In this document: positions 35,743-44,062 of the stretch, in pieces | How the letters are laid out: each line of letters starts with the position of its first letter | How positions within the stretch are numbered: position 1 is the first letter of the stretch | DNA from: CAZDET01 sp964504335 | Lineage (GTDB): Bacteria; Bacteroidota; Bacteroidia; Chitinophagales; Saprospiraceae | Length of the DNA stretch: 51,322 bases | Direction: 5' to 3' | Assembly (NCBI GenBank): GCA_964504335.1 | Contig: CAZDET010000035.1 | Span: forward strand, 1-51,322 | The notes under the pieces: model-generated | The model's database searches: none | What the model saw: the letters and a program-made list of their open reading frames with translations, nothing else | What the model was told of the DNA's origin: nothing | Translations under genes and position numbers: made by a program

Positions 35743-37812
35743 ATGAGACGAATGTGGAAATGTACTTTTCTGGTAAGTTGTTGTACAATCCTGTGGCTTT
35801 CGGCAGCGGCCCAGGCGGATTCTGCCAACCTGGGAGTCCCGCCCGTACGATTGGATGCCTATGAATTAGAAGCAACCCTGACGGAGCTGATCTTCCGATC
35901 AGAAGGAGCAAGTGGTAGTACCGATATTTTCATCAACGGCGATTCGACCCGGCTTCTGTTTGAAGATGGCCGGGCCGTAGTGGCCCGGGAACCCGGTAGA
36001 TCCGGGGAACTATTGCTCATTCGCAGTGCGAACGACTATCAATTATACCATCTCAGCAAAACCCGCGCCGGTGCGGCCCGCCTGCGTTACATTCCATTGT
36101 GGCTCTCCGTGCTACCGCCCCTGGTGGCCATCGGATTAGCCCTGCTATTTAAGGAGGTCATCATTTCGCTGTTTATCGGCATTTGGATGGGGTCCTTCAT
36201 TGCGGGAGGTATGCGCATTGATTCGTTTTATTTTTTCATCCAGAGCTTGCTCGATGTTGCGGCATCCTACATTCTCAATGCCCTCGTAGATGGTGGGCAT
36301 ATGTCGGTCATCATCTTCAGCCTGCTCATCGGCGGGATGGTGGCGATTATCAGCCGCAACGGCGGGATGGCCGGGGTGGTGCAGCGACTCTCGAAGTACG
36401 CCAAAGATGCCCGTAGCGGACAGCTCATCACCTGGGTACTCGGGGTGGCCATCTTTTTCGACGACTATGCGAATACGCTCATTGTCGGCAACACCATGCG
36501 CCCCGTGACGGACCGCTTTCGGGTTTCGCGAGAAAAACTCGCCTATATCGTCGATAGTACGGCTGCACCGGTAGCGGCGGTGGCTTTTGTCACTACCTGG
36601 ATCGGTGCGGAGCTGGGATACATCGGCGACGGTATCCAGCAGCTCGACAATTGGGATGCCGACCTGACCCCCTACGCGATCTTTCTCGAAAGCCTTAAAT
36701 ATAGTTTTTATCCCATCCTGACCTTGTTGTTCATCCTCTACGTAATTTACACGCGCCGCGATTACGGCCCTATGCTGCGGGCCGAGCAGCGAGCCCGTAC
36801 GCAAGGATTGGTTAGAGGAACTAGCGCGGAGGAAGGTGATGAAGATGGGGTAGCAGAAGAATTCGAACCCGCTCCGGGGGTGGCCTTCCGGGCTTACAAT
36901 GCTGTTATTCCCGTCGTGATTGTCATTCTAGGTACCTTGTATGGATTGTTAGACACGGGCTTCAGCAGCATTTATGCCGACTTGGTAGTCGCAAATGCCG
37001 CCCCGTCTACCTCGGGTTGGGGTGCTACCTGGGGGGCAATGGAGGTGCTGTGGGCCGAAGGAGCTCAGCCATCGGGACTGATGAAAATCGGCAAAGTAAT
37101 TGGAGCAGCCGACTCCTACGTTGCCCTGTTGTGGGCTTCTCTGCTCGGCGTGTTATCTGCCGTTCTACTGACTGTGGGTGGAGGGCTACTTTCGCTCGAA
37201 CGAACTATCGGGTCGTTGGCTAATGGGTTTAAAGCGATGTTGCCGGCGGTTCTGATCCTTACTTTGGCATGGTCGCTGGCCAGCACGACCGAGCAACTGC
37301 ATACGGCCACCTTTCTGACTACGGCCTTGCAGGGAAATCTTTCTCCCTATTTACTACCACCGATTTTATTTGTGTTGTCGGCCTTTATCGCTTTTTCCAC
37401 CGGATCGAGCTGGAGTACCATGGCTATCCTGTATCCCATTGCCATCCCACTAACCTGGACCCTGGCAGCCAGTGGGGGGATCGATCCGTCGCAGCAGTTG
37501 GAACTGCTTTTCAACGTTATCAGCATTGTGCTGGCCGCTTCGGTGCTCGGCGATCACTGCTCGCCCATTTCCGATACGACCATACTCAGCTCGCTGGCTT
37601 CCCAGTGCAACCACATCGACCACGTGCGCACCCAGCTCCCCTATGCCCTCACGGTGGGTGTGGTGGCTTTGGTTTTGGGTACGCTGGCCACAGTTATCCC
37701 CGGGGGTTGGGGGCTCAGCCTGGTGTTGCTGGTGATCGGTGCTGCGATTCTATACGCATTCGTCCGTTTGGTGGGGCGGCCCGTGCCGGAGCATGTCGGA
37801 AATGATGAATAG
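35743..37812 (+). CDS. NhaC-type Na+/H+ antiporter with exported N-terminal domain
   Basis: A 689-residue membrane protein. From residue about 110 it is a NhaC/ArsB-fold antiporter with ten or more membrane helices and the motif VFFDDYANTLIVG-like (here IFFDDYANTLIVG) plus an STAAPVAA helix. Before that sit a signal-like helix (residues 5-24) and about 85 hydrophilic residues reading as a small beta domain. That part would lie in the periplasm. Normal NhaC proteins are about 450-500 residues and lack it. Convergent with the zinc-ribbon gene; the two are separated by a short CTAATGTT/TTAATACC word pair. The transported ion is inferred from the family. Confidence 0.87.
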   Translation: MRRMWKCTFLVSCCTILWLSAAAQADSANLGVPPVRLDAYELEATLTELIFRSEGASGSTDIFINGDSTRLLFEDGRAVVAREPGRSGELLLIRSANDYQLYHLSKTRAGAARLRYIPLWLSVLPPLVAIGLALLFKEVIISLFIGIWMGSFIAGGMRIDSFYFFIQSLLDVAASYILNALVDGGHMSVIIFSLLIGGMVAIISRNGGMAGVVQRLSKYAKDARSGQLITWVLGVAIFFDDYANTLIVGNTMRPVTDRFRVSREKLAYIVDSTAAPVAAVAFVTTWIGAELGYIGDGIQQLDNWDADLTPYAIFLESLKYSFYPILTLLFILYVIYTRRDYGPMLRAEQRARTQGLVRGTSAEEGDEDGVAEEFEPAPGVAFRAYNAVIPVVIVILGTLYGLLDTGFSSIYADLVVANAAPSTSGWGATWGAMEVLWAEGAQPSGLMKIGKVIGAADSYVALLWASLLGVLSAVLLTVGGGLLSLERTIGSLANGFKAMLPAVLILTLAWSLASTTEQLHTATFLTTALQGNLSPYLLPPILFVLSAFIAFSTGSSWSTMAILYPIAIPLTWTLAASGGIDPSQQLELLFNVISIVLAASVLGDHCSPISDTTILSSLASQCNHIDHVRTQLPYALTVGVVALVLGTLATVIPGGWGLSLVLLVIGAAILYAFVRLVGRPVPEHVGNDE

Positions 37813-37827
37813 TAAACGGTGAATTTT

Positions 37828-37843
37828 CTAATGTTTTAATACC
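37828..37843. repeat. Two-unit 8-base word pair (CTAATGTT TTAATACC)
   Basis: A short member of the phased-array family between the convergent antiporter and zinc-ribbon genes. Confidence 0.45.
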
Positions 37844-37855
37844 ATCTTCACTGAC

Positions 37856-38716
37856 CTACCCAATTCGTTCCTGTGCAATCATTCGGATGAGTTTGCGCAA
37901 TAACAGCCACAGCTTGAGGTTCATCTGCGGAGAGGCGTCGAAAAAGAGGCCATCGATTAGGAGGATATCTTTTTCCAGTTTGAGAACGCGCATATCCTGG
38001 TAGTATACGGCTTCGGCTTCCTGCATGATCGATTTCCAGTACAGGCCGGTGTCGGTGAGGGCGAACCCGGATTTGGCATTTCCCCAGATACTGAGGTCGG
38101 CGAGGAGGAAAATGCGCTCGTCATGTGCGGGGAAGAGAAAGGACTGGGAGGCGTTGCGCAATTTACCGGAAGGCAGGGTGACGAAATCCGTGTAGATGGG
38201 CACCGATTCGTTGAGTGGGTCCAGATAGGCGATGATGAGTTTGAAGAGGTTGACGGTCGTCCATTCGGCCTCCTGAAACGAAAGAATGGACTCGGAAAGC
38301 GGAACGCGGTTGAGGTCGCGGCAGTAGTAGACGACGAAAAACTCGAGCAGGTTCTCAATGGTGCGGTTGAGGGTCTGTTGCGCACGACTTTCCTTGAAGA
38401 AAGGGGTGTGGCGTTCCTTGTCGAATTGGCGAGCCAGTTGAGTGAGCCGGTGTTGGGCCGCTGATTGAAACTCACTGGTTTGCAGAATTTCCCAGTAATC
38501 GTCATAGGCCGATGGTTTGCCTACCGTTCGAACAAAGGTGGGGAAGGCCCGTAGGAAAGCACGTTGAAAAGCAGCTTCCAGGTCGCCGGTCCAATCGATC
38601 CCTTCCCTTCCTTTGGGGGATTGAGATGGGGCTCCGTCCGGTTGTGCCGTTCCGCATTCGAAGCAGAATCGAGCCTGGTCGGGGAGTTCGGTTCCACAGT
38701 TGGGGCAGCGTTTCAT
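37856..38716 (-). CDS. Zinc-ribbon protein of unknown function
   Basis: A 286-residue cytoplasmic protein starting MKRCPNCG and continuing to CFECG at residue 22 or so: a double CxxC zinc ribbon. A Gly/Pro-rich linker follows, then a helical domain (about 55-165) and a C-terminal beta domain with FALTDTGLYWK, which resembles bacterial PH-like modules. I do not know the function. The ATG at 38716 puts the ribbon at the very start. A full -33/-7 promoter ends only seven bases upstream, so the transcript may be leaderless. Confidence 0.75.
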   Translation of the reverse strand: MKRCPNCGTELPDQARFCFECGTAQPDGAPSQSPKGREGIDWTGDLEAAFQRAFLRAFPTFVRTVGKPSAYDDYWEILQTSEFQSAAQHRLTQLARQFDKERHTPFFKESRAQQTLNRTIENLLEFFVVYYCRDLNRVPLSESILSFQEAEWTTVNLFKLIIAYLDPLNESVPIYTDFVTLPSGKLRNASQSFLFPAHDERIFLLADLSIWGNAKSGFALTDTGLYWKSIMQEAEAVYYQDMRVLKLEKDILLIDGLFFDASPQMNLKLWLLLRKLIRMIAQERIG

Positions 38717-38722
38717 AGCCGA

Positions 38723-38752
38723 CAAAAGTAAGGCATCCACCAGAAATAACAA
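38723..38752 (-). promoter_or_regulatory. Complete Bacteroidota promoter (TTG, 19 bases, TACTTTTG)
   Basis: On the minus strand TTG (38752-38750) is followed after 19 bases by TACTTTTG (38730-38723), an exact TAnnTTTG. The ATG of the zinc-ribbon gene starts seven bases later. Confidence 0.65.
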
Positions 38753-38826
38753 TCGAAGCCGTTATAAGGTGACCAGGGCGGGTAGTAAATCGGAATGTCG
38801 TCCTCCATCCTTCCCTGCCAAAAAAC

Positions 38827-38834
38827 TATCTTTG
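38827..38834 (+). promoter_or_regulatory. Bacteroidota -7 box (TATCTTTG)
   Basis: An exact TAnnTTTG match 36 bases before the alanine dehydrogenase start. Confidence 0.55.
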
Positions 38835-38869
38835 CCGGGCATTCCCTTACCAAATAAACCTACTAACCA

Positions 38870-39973
38870 ATGATTGTTGGAATTCCAAAGGAGATTAAAA
38901 ACAATGAATACCGGGTGGCAATTACACCCGCCGGTGCCCTTGAATTCACCAAGCGTGGGCACCAGGTTTTCATCCAGTCTACTGCCGGACTAGGGAGCGG
39001 CTACACGGATGATGAATACCGGGGGGCCGGAGCGGAAATCCTTCCGGATATCGAATCGGTGTACCAGCAAGCGGATATGATTATGAAGGTGAAGGAGCCG
39101 ATCGAGGTAGAGTACCGGCTCGTGCGCCCCCACCAACTGGTATTCACCTATTTCCATTTCGCTTCTTCCGAGGAATTAACGCGCGCCATGATCGAAAGCG
39201 GGGCTATTTGCCTGGCTTACGAAACCGTATCCCTCCCCGATGGGACACTTCCACTTTTGACGCCTATGAGTGAGGTTGCTGGCCGGATGGCTATCCAGGA
39301 AGGGGCCAAGTACCTGGAGAAGCCACAAAGAGGAAGAGGAATTTTGCTCGGAGGCGTTCCGGGAGTTCCTCCCGCTAAGGTCCTCATACTAGGTGGCGGG
39401 GTGGTCGGTACCCAGGCGGCAACGATGGCCTCCGGCCTACACGCTGATGTGATGGTCATGGACGTCAATTTATCGCGCATGCGCTACCTGAGCGACGTGA
39501 TGCCGCTCAACGTCAAGACCCTCTACAGCAACGAATACAACATTCGCAAGATCATCAAAGATGTCGACCTCATCGTGGGGGCCGTTCTGATTCCCGGTGC
39601 CCGTGCGCCAAAATTGATTACCCGCGATATGTTGAGAGACATGCGTCCGGGAACTGTCTTGGTGGATGTAGCCGTAGATCAGGGAGGGTGCATCGAAACC
39701 TGTACGCCGACTACCCACGAAGATCCGATTTACATCATCGACGATGTGGTGCACTACTGTGTGGCCAATATGCCCGGCGCGGTGCCTTACACCTCGACTA
39801 TTGCTCTGACAAATGCGACTTTGCCCTTTGCGCTCAAGCTGGCCGATCTCGGCTGGGAACGCGCCACGGAGGTATCATCTGAGCTTCAGAAAGGGCTGAA
39901 TATTGTTGCGGGGAAAGTTGTGCACCCCGGTGTTGCCGAGGCCTTTGATTTGCAACTGGAAGCTATTGCTTAA
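38870..39973 (+). CDS. ald: Alanine dehydrogenase
   Basis: Interconverts alanine with pyruvate and ammonia using NAD. The 367 residues show the N-terminal MIVGIPKEIKNNEYRVAITP signature, the active-site Lys in MKVKEP, the His in YFHFAS, and the NAD Rossmann motif LILGGGVVGTQAA near residue 174. The C-terminal PGAVPYTSTIALTNATLP stretch is typical. The stop overlaps the next small gene by one base, so the two are coupled. Confidence 0.96.
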   Translation: MIVGIPKEIKNNEYRVAITPAGALEFTKRGHQVFIQSTAGLGSGYTDDEYRGAGAEILPDIESVYQQADMIMKVKEPIEVEYRLVRPHQLVFTYFHFASSEELTRAMIESGAICLAYETVSLPDGTLPLLTPMSEVAGRMAIQEGAKYLEKPQRGRGILLGGVPGVPPAKVLILGGGVVGTQAATMASGLHADVMVMDVNLSRMRYLSDVMPLNVKTLYSNEYNIRKIIKDVDLIVGAVLIPGARAPKLITRDMLRDMRPGTVLVDVAVDQGGCIETCTPTTHEDPIYIIDDVVHYCVANMPGAVPYTSTIALTNATLPFALKLADLGWERATEVSSELQKGLNIVAGKVVHPGVAEAFDLQLEAIA

Positions 39974-40251
39974 TGCGTATTCTTGGATATCTGGATCATC
40001 CACGGTTCAAAATCACCGTCTTTCGAACGGATAATCGCATTGCTATCCAGTTCGAAGACGGTGCCCTCGAGCAGACGTATCGTTTCCGATTGGAGGATCG
40101 CCTGGCTAGCCTGGAAGATGTACGCCGGCTGGTAGATGCCCCTTTTCTCGAATCGGTGGAACGCATCCGTTCCGAGATGCTTGCCGCGCAGTCGGCACTC
40201 ATCGACCGGCAATTACCGCCGAGAGAGGAGGATTTTCCGACGATTATTTGA
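39973..40251 (+). CDS. Small conserved-looking protein coupled to ald
   Basis: A 92-residue soluble protein of unknown family. It begins MRILGYLDHPRFKITVFRTDN with a likely beta hairpin, then LEQTYRFR, then two helices ending in an acidic tail. Its ATG shares one base with the TAA of ald, which is strong evidence that it is translated and made with alanine dehydrogenase. No motif shows what it does. Confidence 0.75.
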   Translation: MRILGYLDHPRFKITVFRTDNRIAIQFEDGALEQTYRFRLEDRLASLEDVRRLVDAPFLESVERIRSEMLAAQSALIDRQLPPREEDFPTII

Positions 40252-40255
40252 TACG

Positions 40256-40373
40256 GTGATGCTGTAATGTTCTGATGCCTATTTATCGTTTCTTCGAAAC
40301 AACCGAATGCTCAATTCATGCATTTTTTATCATTCATCATAGAAACGTAGTATCATAGCATCAGAACAATAAA
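40256..40373. repeat. 8-base phased inverted array before guaA
   Basis: GTGATGCT, GTAATGTT, CTGATGCC run in phase from 40256. The opposite-sense words GTATCATA, GCATCAGA, ACAATAAA run from 40350. TGTTCTGATGC (40268-40278) and GCATCAGAACA (40358-40368) are a perfect 11-base inverted repeat with a 79-base spacer, ending three bases before the guaA ATG. Confidence 0.75.
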
Positions 40374-40375
40374 AG

Positions 40376-41917
40376 ATGACTGAAAAAATCCTCATCCTTG
40401 ATTTCGGCTCTCAGTACACGCAACTGATCGCACGTCGGATCCGGGAGTTGAATGTCTATAGTGAGATTGTACCTTACAACAAAATTCCGAGGATCGGGCC
40501 GGAGGTGAAAGCGATAGTGCTGAGTGGAAGTCCGTACTCCGTACGCGATCCCGAGGCCTTGCATCCCGATTTGAATCGCATCGTGGGGAAGGCCCCCATG
40601 CTGGCAATTTGCTACGGAGCGCAGTATATAGCGCAGCATTATGGCGGCACCGTCGAGCGCTCGCTGAAGCGGGAATACGGCAAGGCCAACCTGAGCGAGA
40701 TCGAAGCGGGAAATGCCCTGTTCAGGGAAATTGAGGCGGGCTCTCAGGTGTGGATGTCGCACGGGGATACCATCGTAGAATTGCCGGAAGCATTTGAACG
40801 CACGGCCTCCACGGCGGGGGTAGAAGTAGCTGCTTTTCAAAGTAAAGCGGGCACTTTTGATTTTCCGGTGTTTTGTTTGCAATTTCACCCAGAAGTATTT
40901 CACAGCCTTGACGGAAAGCAGCTACTGCACAACTTTGCCATCGATATTGCCGGATGTGCCGGCGAATGGACGCCCGCGAGTTTTGTGGAGGAAACCGTGG
41001 CAGCTATTCGTGCTCACGTTGGTAGTGATCGGGTGTTGCTTGGCCTTTCCGGCGGAGTGGACTCTTCGGTGACGGCCTTGTTGCTGCACCGGGCCATCGG
41101 TGAGCAATTAGTTTGTGTATTCATCGATAACGGCCTGTTGCGCAAGGGGGAGTTTGAGGAAGTTCTGGCCAGTTACCGCGGTCTGGGGCTGAATGTGCGA
41201 GGGGTTGATGCGAGTAGCCGTTTTTACGAAGGGCTGTCCGGAGTGACGGATCCCGAACAAAAACGGAAGATCATCGGTAGAATTTTTATCGAAGTATTCG
41301 AAGCGGAAAGCAAGCAACTCAAAGCGATTACCTGGCTGGCGCAGGGCACTATCTACCCCGATGTAATTGAGTCTGTTTCTGTACATGGTCCTTCCGCGAC
41401 GATCAAATCCCATCACAATGTGGGAGGGTTGCCCGAAAAGCTCAATTTGAAAATAATTGAGCCCTTGCGTTTTCTCTTTAAGGACGAGGTTCGTCTGGTT
41501 GGGGCTGAGCTGGATTTGCCCGCCGGCATTCTGGGGCGGCATCCCTTTCCGGGCCCCGGGCTAGCCATCCGGATACTCGGGGATGTAACCCCCGAAAAAG
41601 TGGCACTGCTGCAGGAGGCGGATGCCATTTACATCGACCAGATGCGGGCTTTTGGGCTGTACGATCAGGTCTGGCAGGCGGGCACTATCCTTCTGCCGAT
41701 CCAGTCGGTGGGGGTGATGGGCGACGAGCGTACGTACGAGCAGACTGTTGCCCTGCGCGCTGTGAATTCGACAGACGGGATGACCGCAGAGTGGTCGCGG
41801 CTGCCTTATGATTTTCTGGCGGTCGTGTCTACTGAAATTATTAATAGTGTCAAAGGAATTAATCGTGTCGTTTATGATATCAGCACCAAACCACCGGCCA
41901 CCATTGAATGGGAGTAG
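40376..41917 (+). CDS. guaA: GMP synthase (glutamine-hydrolysing)
   Basis: Makes GMP from XMP with glutamine and ATP. The glutamine amidotransferase domain is first (Cys in LAICYGAQY, His-Glu in FHPEVFH), then the ATP pyrophosphatase domain with the SGGVDSS P-loop, and the dimerisation domain ending KPPATIEWE, which is the canonical end. Length 513 is normal. It starts at the ATG at 40376, immediately after a phased inverted array. Its 3' end overlaps the next lipoprotein gene. Confidence 0.97.
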   Translation: MTEKILILDFGSQYTQLIARRIRELNVYSEIVPYNKIPRIGPEVKAIVLSGSPYSVRDPEALHPDLNRIVGKAPMLAICYGAQYIAQHYGGTVERSLKREYGKANLSEIEAGNALFREIEAGSQVWMSHGDTIVELPEAFERTASTAGVEVAAFQSKAGTFDFPVFCLQFHPEVFHSLDGKQLLHNFAIDIAGCAGEWTPASFVEETVAAIRAHVGSDRVLLGLSGGVDSSVTALLLHRAIGEQLVCVFIDNGLLRKGEFEEVLASYRGLGLNVRGVDASSRFYEGLSGVTDPEQKRKIIGRIFIEVFEAESKQLKAITWLAQGTIYPDVIESVSVHGPSATIKSHHNVGGLPEKLNLKIIEPLRFLFKDEVRLVGAELDLPAGILGRHPFPGPGLAIRILGDVTPEKVALLQEADAIYIDQMRAFGLYDQVWQAGTILLPIQSVGVMGDERTYEQTVALRAVNSTDGMTAEWSRLPYDFLAVVSTEIINSVKGINRVVYDISTKPPATIEWE

Positions 41918-43355
41918 TGTCGGTTTGACCATATGGGTGCTGCTCGGCTGCCTGCTTCTCAGCGGGTGCGAGCTGTTCCAATCCATTCCCGACAAACCCA
42001 CGACCGTCGACCGGCGCGATCCGGAAGATGATTTCGAAGATTTGGACCCGCTGAATGCCTTCGGTGAAAACCGGCCTACGGAGCCCATGGATACCATTCG
42101 CTGGCAGGAATTGTCTGAAAGCTCCTATCCGCCGATCACCGAGTCGGGGCTTCCGCCGGTGGAGGATCCCAATCGGGTAGCAAACGTGCCGATCGAAGTA
42201 GTGGGGATTGGCGAAAACGGATCGCAGTTACTCTCCGGCTACAAGGTGGGATTGTTGCTGCCCTTTCTTACGAATCGGTTTGATACGTTGAACAACGTCA
42301 TTCCGCCCAACTCACAGTGGGCGCTCCACTTTTACAGTGGAATGCAGCTCGCCCTGGAAGAAATCGAACAGGAAGGGCGCATCCGCCTACAGGTAGATGT
42401 GCTCGACAGCCAGGCGGAGCAACAAGCCGTCAGTCAGTTGCTGCGCGACAACGATCCGCTGCGAAATGCCCACCTGGTCATCGGGCCCTACATGCGCGAA
42501 AACGTCCGCCTGGTGGCCGAGCAGGTAAAAGAAACCGGACAGGTGCTAGTGTCTCCTTACAGCGCCGCGGATCAGATTTCCACCAACAACCCGAATTATA
42601 TTCAGGTGAGCCCGACCCTCGAAACGCATTGCCAGGCAATCATCCGGCATGCTCTTCAAAATTACCGGCCCGACCAGATTATTCTGGTGTCGAGCAACAA
42701 CCAGCAGGAGATCGACCGGTTTAGGTTTTTTCAAGATGAATTCCGCCGAATCCAGGGTGGGGCCTACACCGATCCGCTTCAGGAACTCGTTCTCGAATCG
42801 GGTACCGTAGACTTGAGTCGTATTGTGTTTGGCGAACGCCCGGTATTTATCTTACCCGTTTGGGCGGATCAGCAGTTTATCAGTCTTTTCCTGGAGAGTG
42901 TGGAGCGCATTTACAACCGGCTCGACCAGGTGTTTGTCTATGGGATGCCGCAGTGGTTGTATTTCGATCAGTTGAACCTGACCATCCGGGAGCAGCTAAA
43001 CGTACACATCACCTCCAGTCTTTACATCGACAAGTTGAATCCGGATATACAGGAGTTTCGGGTCCGCTTCTTCAATCGCTTCAGTACCCTGCCGCGCGAC
43101 GAGGCGTACCTGGGCTATGATGTAGGCTATTACTTCATCGAACAGATGAACCGGCACGGCACCCGATTCCAGTTTCAACTGGAGCGCGAACGAGAACGGA
43201 TGCTGGGCACGGAATTCCATTTTCAGCGGGTATTGGTGCCTACCGACCGGGACCCACAACCCCTGGGAACTGAGAATCGGATGATCGATCATTGGGAGAA
43301 TAAGTACCTCAACGTGCTCCAGTTTCGCCGAAATAAGTTCGAAAAGATCAACTAA
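41874..43355 (+). CDS. Periplasmic-binding-type lipoprotein after guaA
   Basis: A 493-residue lipoprotein (LLSGC lipobox, Cys32) with an acidic, proline-rich linker and then a type 1 periplasmic-binding fold (about 110-490: LLLPFLTNRFDT, HFYSGMQLALEEIEQEG, VSPYSAADQISTNNPNYIQVSPT). It resembles LppC/ABC amino-acid-binding proteins, but there is no transporter nearby. Flavobacterial relatives next to guaA often carry LysM; this one does not. The ATG at 41874 overlaps guaA by 44 bases; TTG 41927 or GTG 41936 would start nearer the signal core and cannot be excluded. Confidence 0.8.
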   Translation: MISAPNHRPPLNGSSVGLTIWVLLGCLLLSGCELFQSIPDKPTTVDRRDPEDDFEDLDPLNAFGENRPTEPMDTIRWQELSESSYPPITESGLPPVEDPNRVANVPIEVVGIGENGSQLLSGYKVGLLLPFLTNRFDTLNNVIPPNSQWALHFYSGMQLALEEIEQEGRIRLQVDVLDSQAEQQAVSQLLRDNDPLRNAHLVIGPYMRENVRLVAEQVKETGQVLVSPYSAADQISTNNPNYIQVSPTLETHCQAIIRHALQNYRPDQIILVSSNNQQEIDRFRFFQDEFRRIQGGAYTDPLQELVLESGTVDLSRIVFGERPVFILPVWADQQFISLFLESVERIYNRLDQVFVYGMPQWLYFDQLNLTIREQLNVHITSSLYIDKLNPDIQEFRVRFFNRFSTLPRDEAYLGYDVGYYFIEQMNRHGTRFQFQLERERERMLGTEFHFQRVLVPTDRDPQPLGTENRMIDHWENKYLNVLQFRRNKFEKIN

Positions 43356-43361
43356 AGGCAT

Positions 43362-43997
43362 TTGCAAGCACAACGGCGCGAACGGCTACATTCGGTTGCC
43401 ATGCGTCGGCAGACCGGATTGACGGTGGTGTTGGAAAACATTCACGACGACCACAACATCGGGGCGGTGCTCCGCACTTGTGATGCCGTCGGTATTTCCG
43501 AGATCTTCGTCCTGCATTCCGAAATTGGCCTGCGGCGCAAGAACATTGTACTGGGAAAGCGCACATCGGCCGGCGCGCGCCGCTGGGTAGACGCCTGGTT
43601 TTACCGCGATGTAGAAACTTGCTTCCAGCAAGTGCGCAAGGATTACGACTACGTCTTCGGCACGGCCATCGGCGCGCAGGCCAAAGCGCTTTACGAACTC
43701 GACCTGACAAAATCGGTGGCGCTCGTATTTGGCAACGAGCGCGACGGCCTCAGCCAGGCCACGCTGGATCATTGCGATGGTAATTTCCTCATCCCCATGA
43801 TGGGATTCGTGCAAAGCCTCAACGTCAGCGTGGCGTGTGCCGTCACCCTCTTTGAGGCCCTGCGCCAGCGCCGGGAGCTCGACTACTACGGTGAGGCGAA
43901 CCCTTTATCGCTACCAGCGCGCGAAGCCCTGTTTAAAGAATACGTGCGCCGCCACGAAGACCGGGTGGTGCCGAGAAGAGGGCGGAAGGAGGGTTAG
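43362..43997 (+). CDS. trmH: tRNA guanosine-2'-O-methyltransferase, TrmH type
   Basis: A SpoU-superfamily (knotted) methyltransferase that probably 2'-O-methylates G18 of tRNA. The three motifs are all present: NIGAVLRTCDAVG, ALVFGNERDGLS and IPMMGFVQSLNVSVA. I use a TTG start at 43362, giving 211 residues, because residues 3-13 (RRERLHSVAMRRQ) match the N-terminal helix of TrmH; the ATG at 43401 would lose it. It follows the lipoprotein by six bases. Confidence 0.9.
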   Translation: MQAQRRERLHSVAMRRQTGLTVVLENIHDDHNIGAVLRTCDAVGISEIFVLHSEIGLRRKNIVLGKRTSAGARRWVDAWFYRDVETCFQQVRKDYDYVFGTAIGAQAKALYELDLTKSVALVFGNERDGLSQATLDHCDGNFLIPMMGFVQSLNVSVACAVTLFEALRQRRELDYYGEANPLSLPAREALFKEYVRRHEDRVVPRRGRKEG

Positions 43998-44062
43998 GTC
44001 GTACTTTAGTCAGTTAGTACTTTAGATGAGAACGGACTAAAGTACTAAAATACTAGTCTCTA
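43994..44062. terminator. Bidirectional terminator built on an 8-base phased array
   Basis: TTAG at 43994, 44006, 44014, 44022, then CTAA at 44037 and 44045, CTAG at 44053 and the trmD stop CTA at 44060. GTACTTTAGTC (44001-44011) and GACTAAAGTAC (44035-44045) form a perfect 11-base stem between convergent trmH and trmD. Confidence 0.85.
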
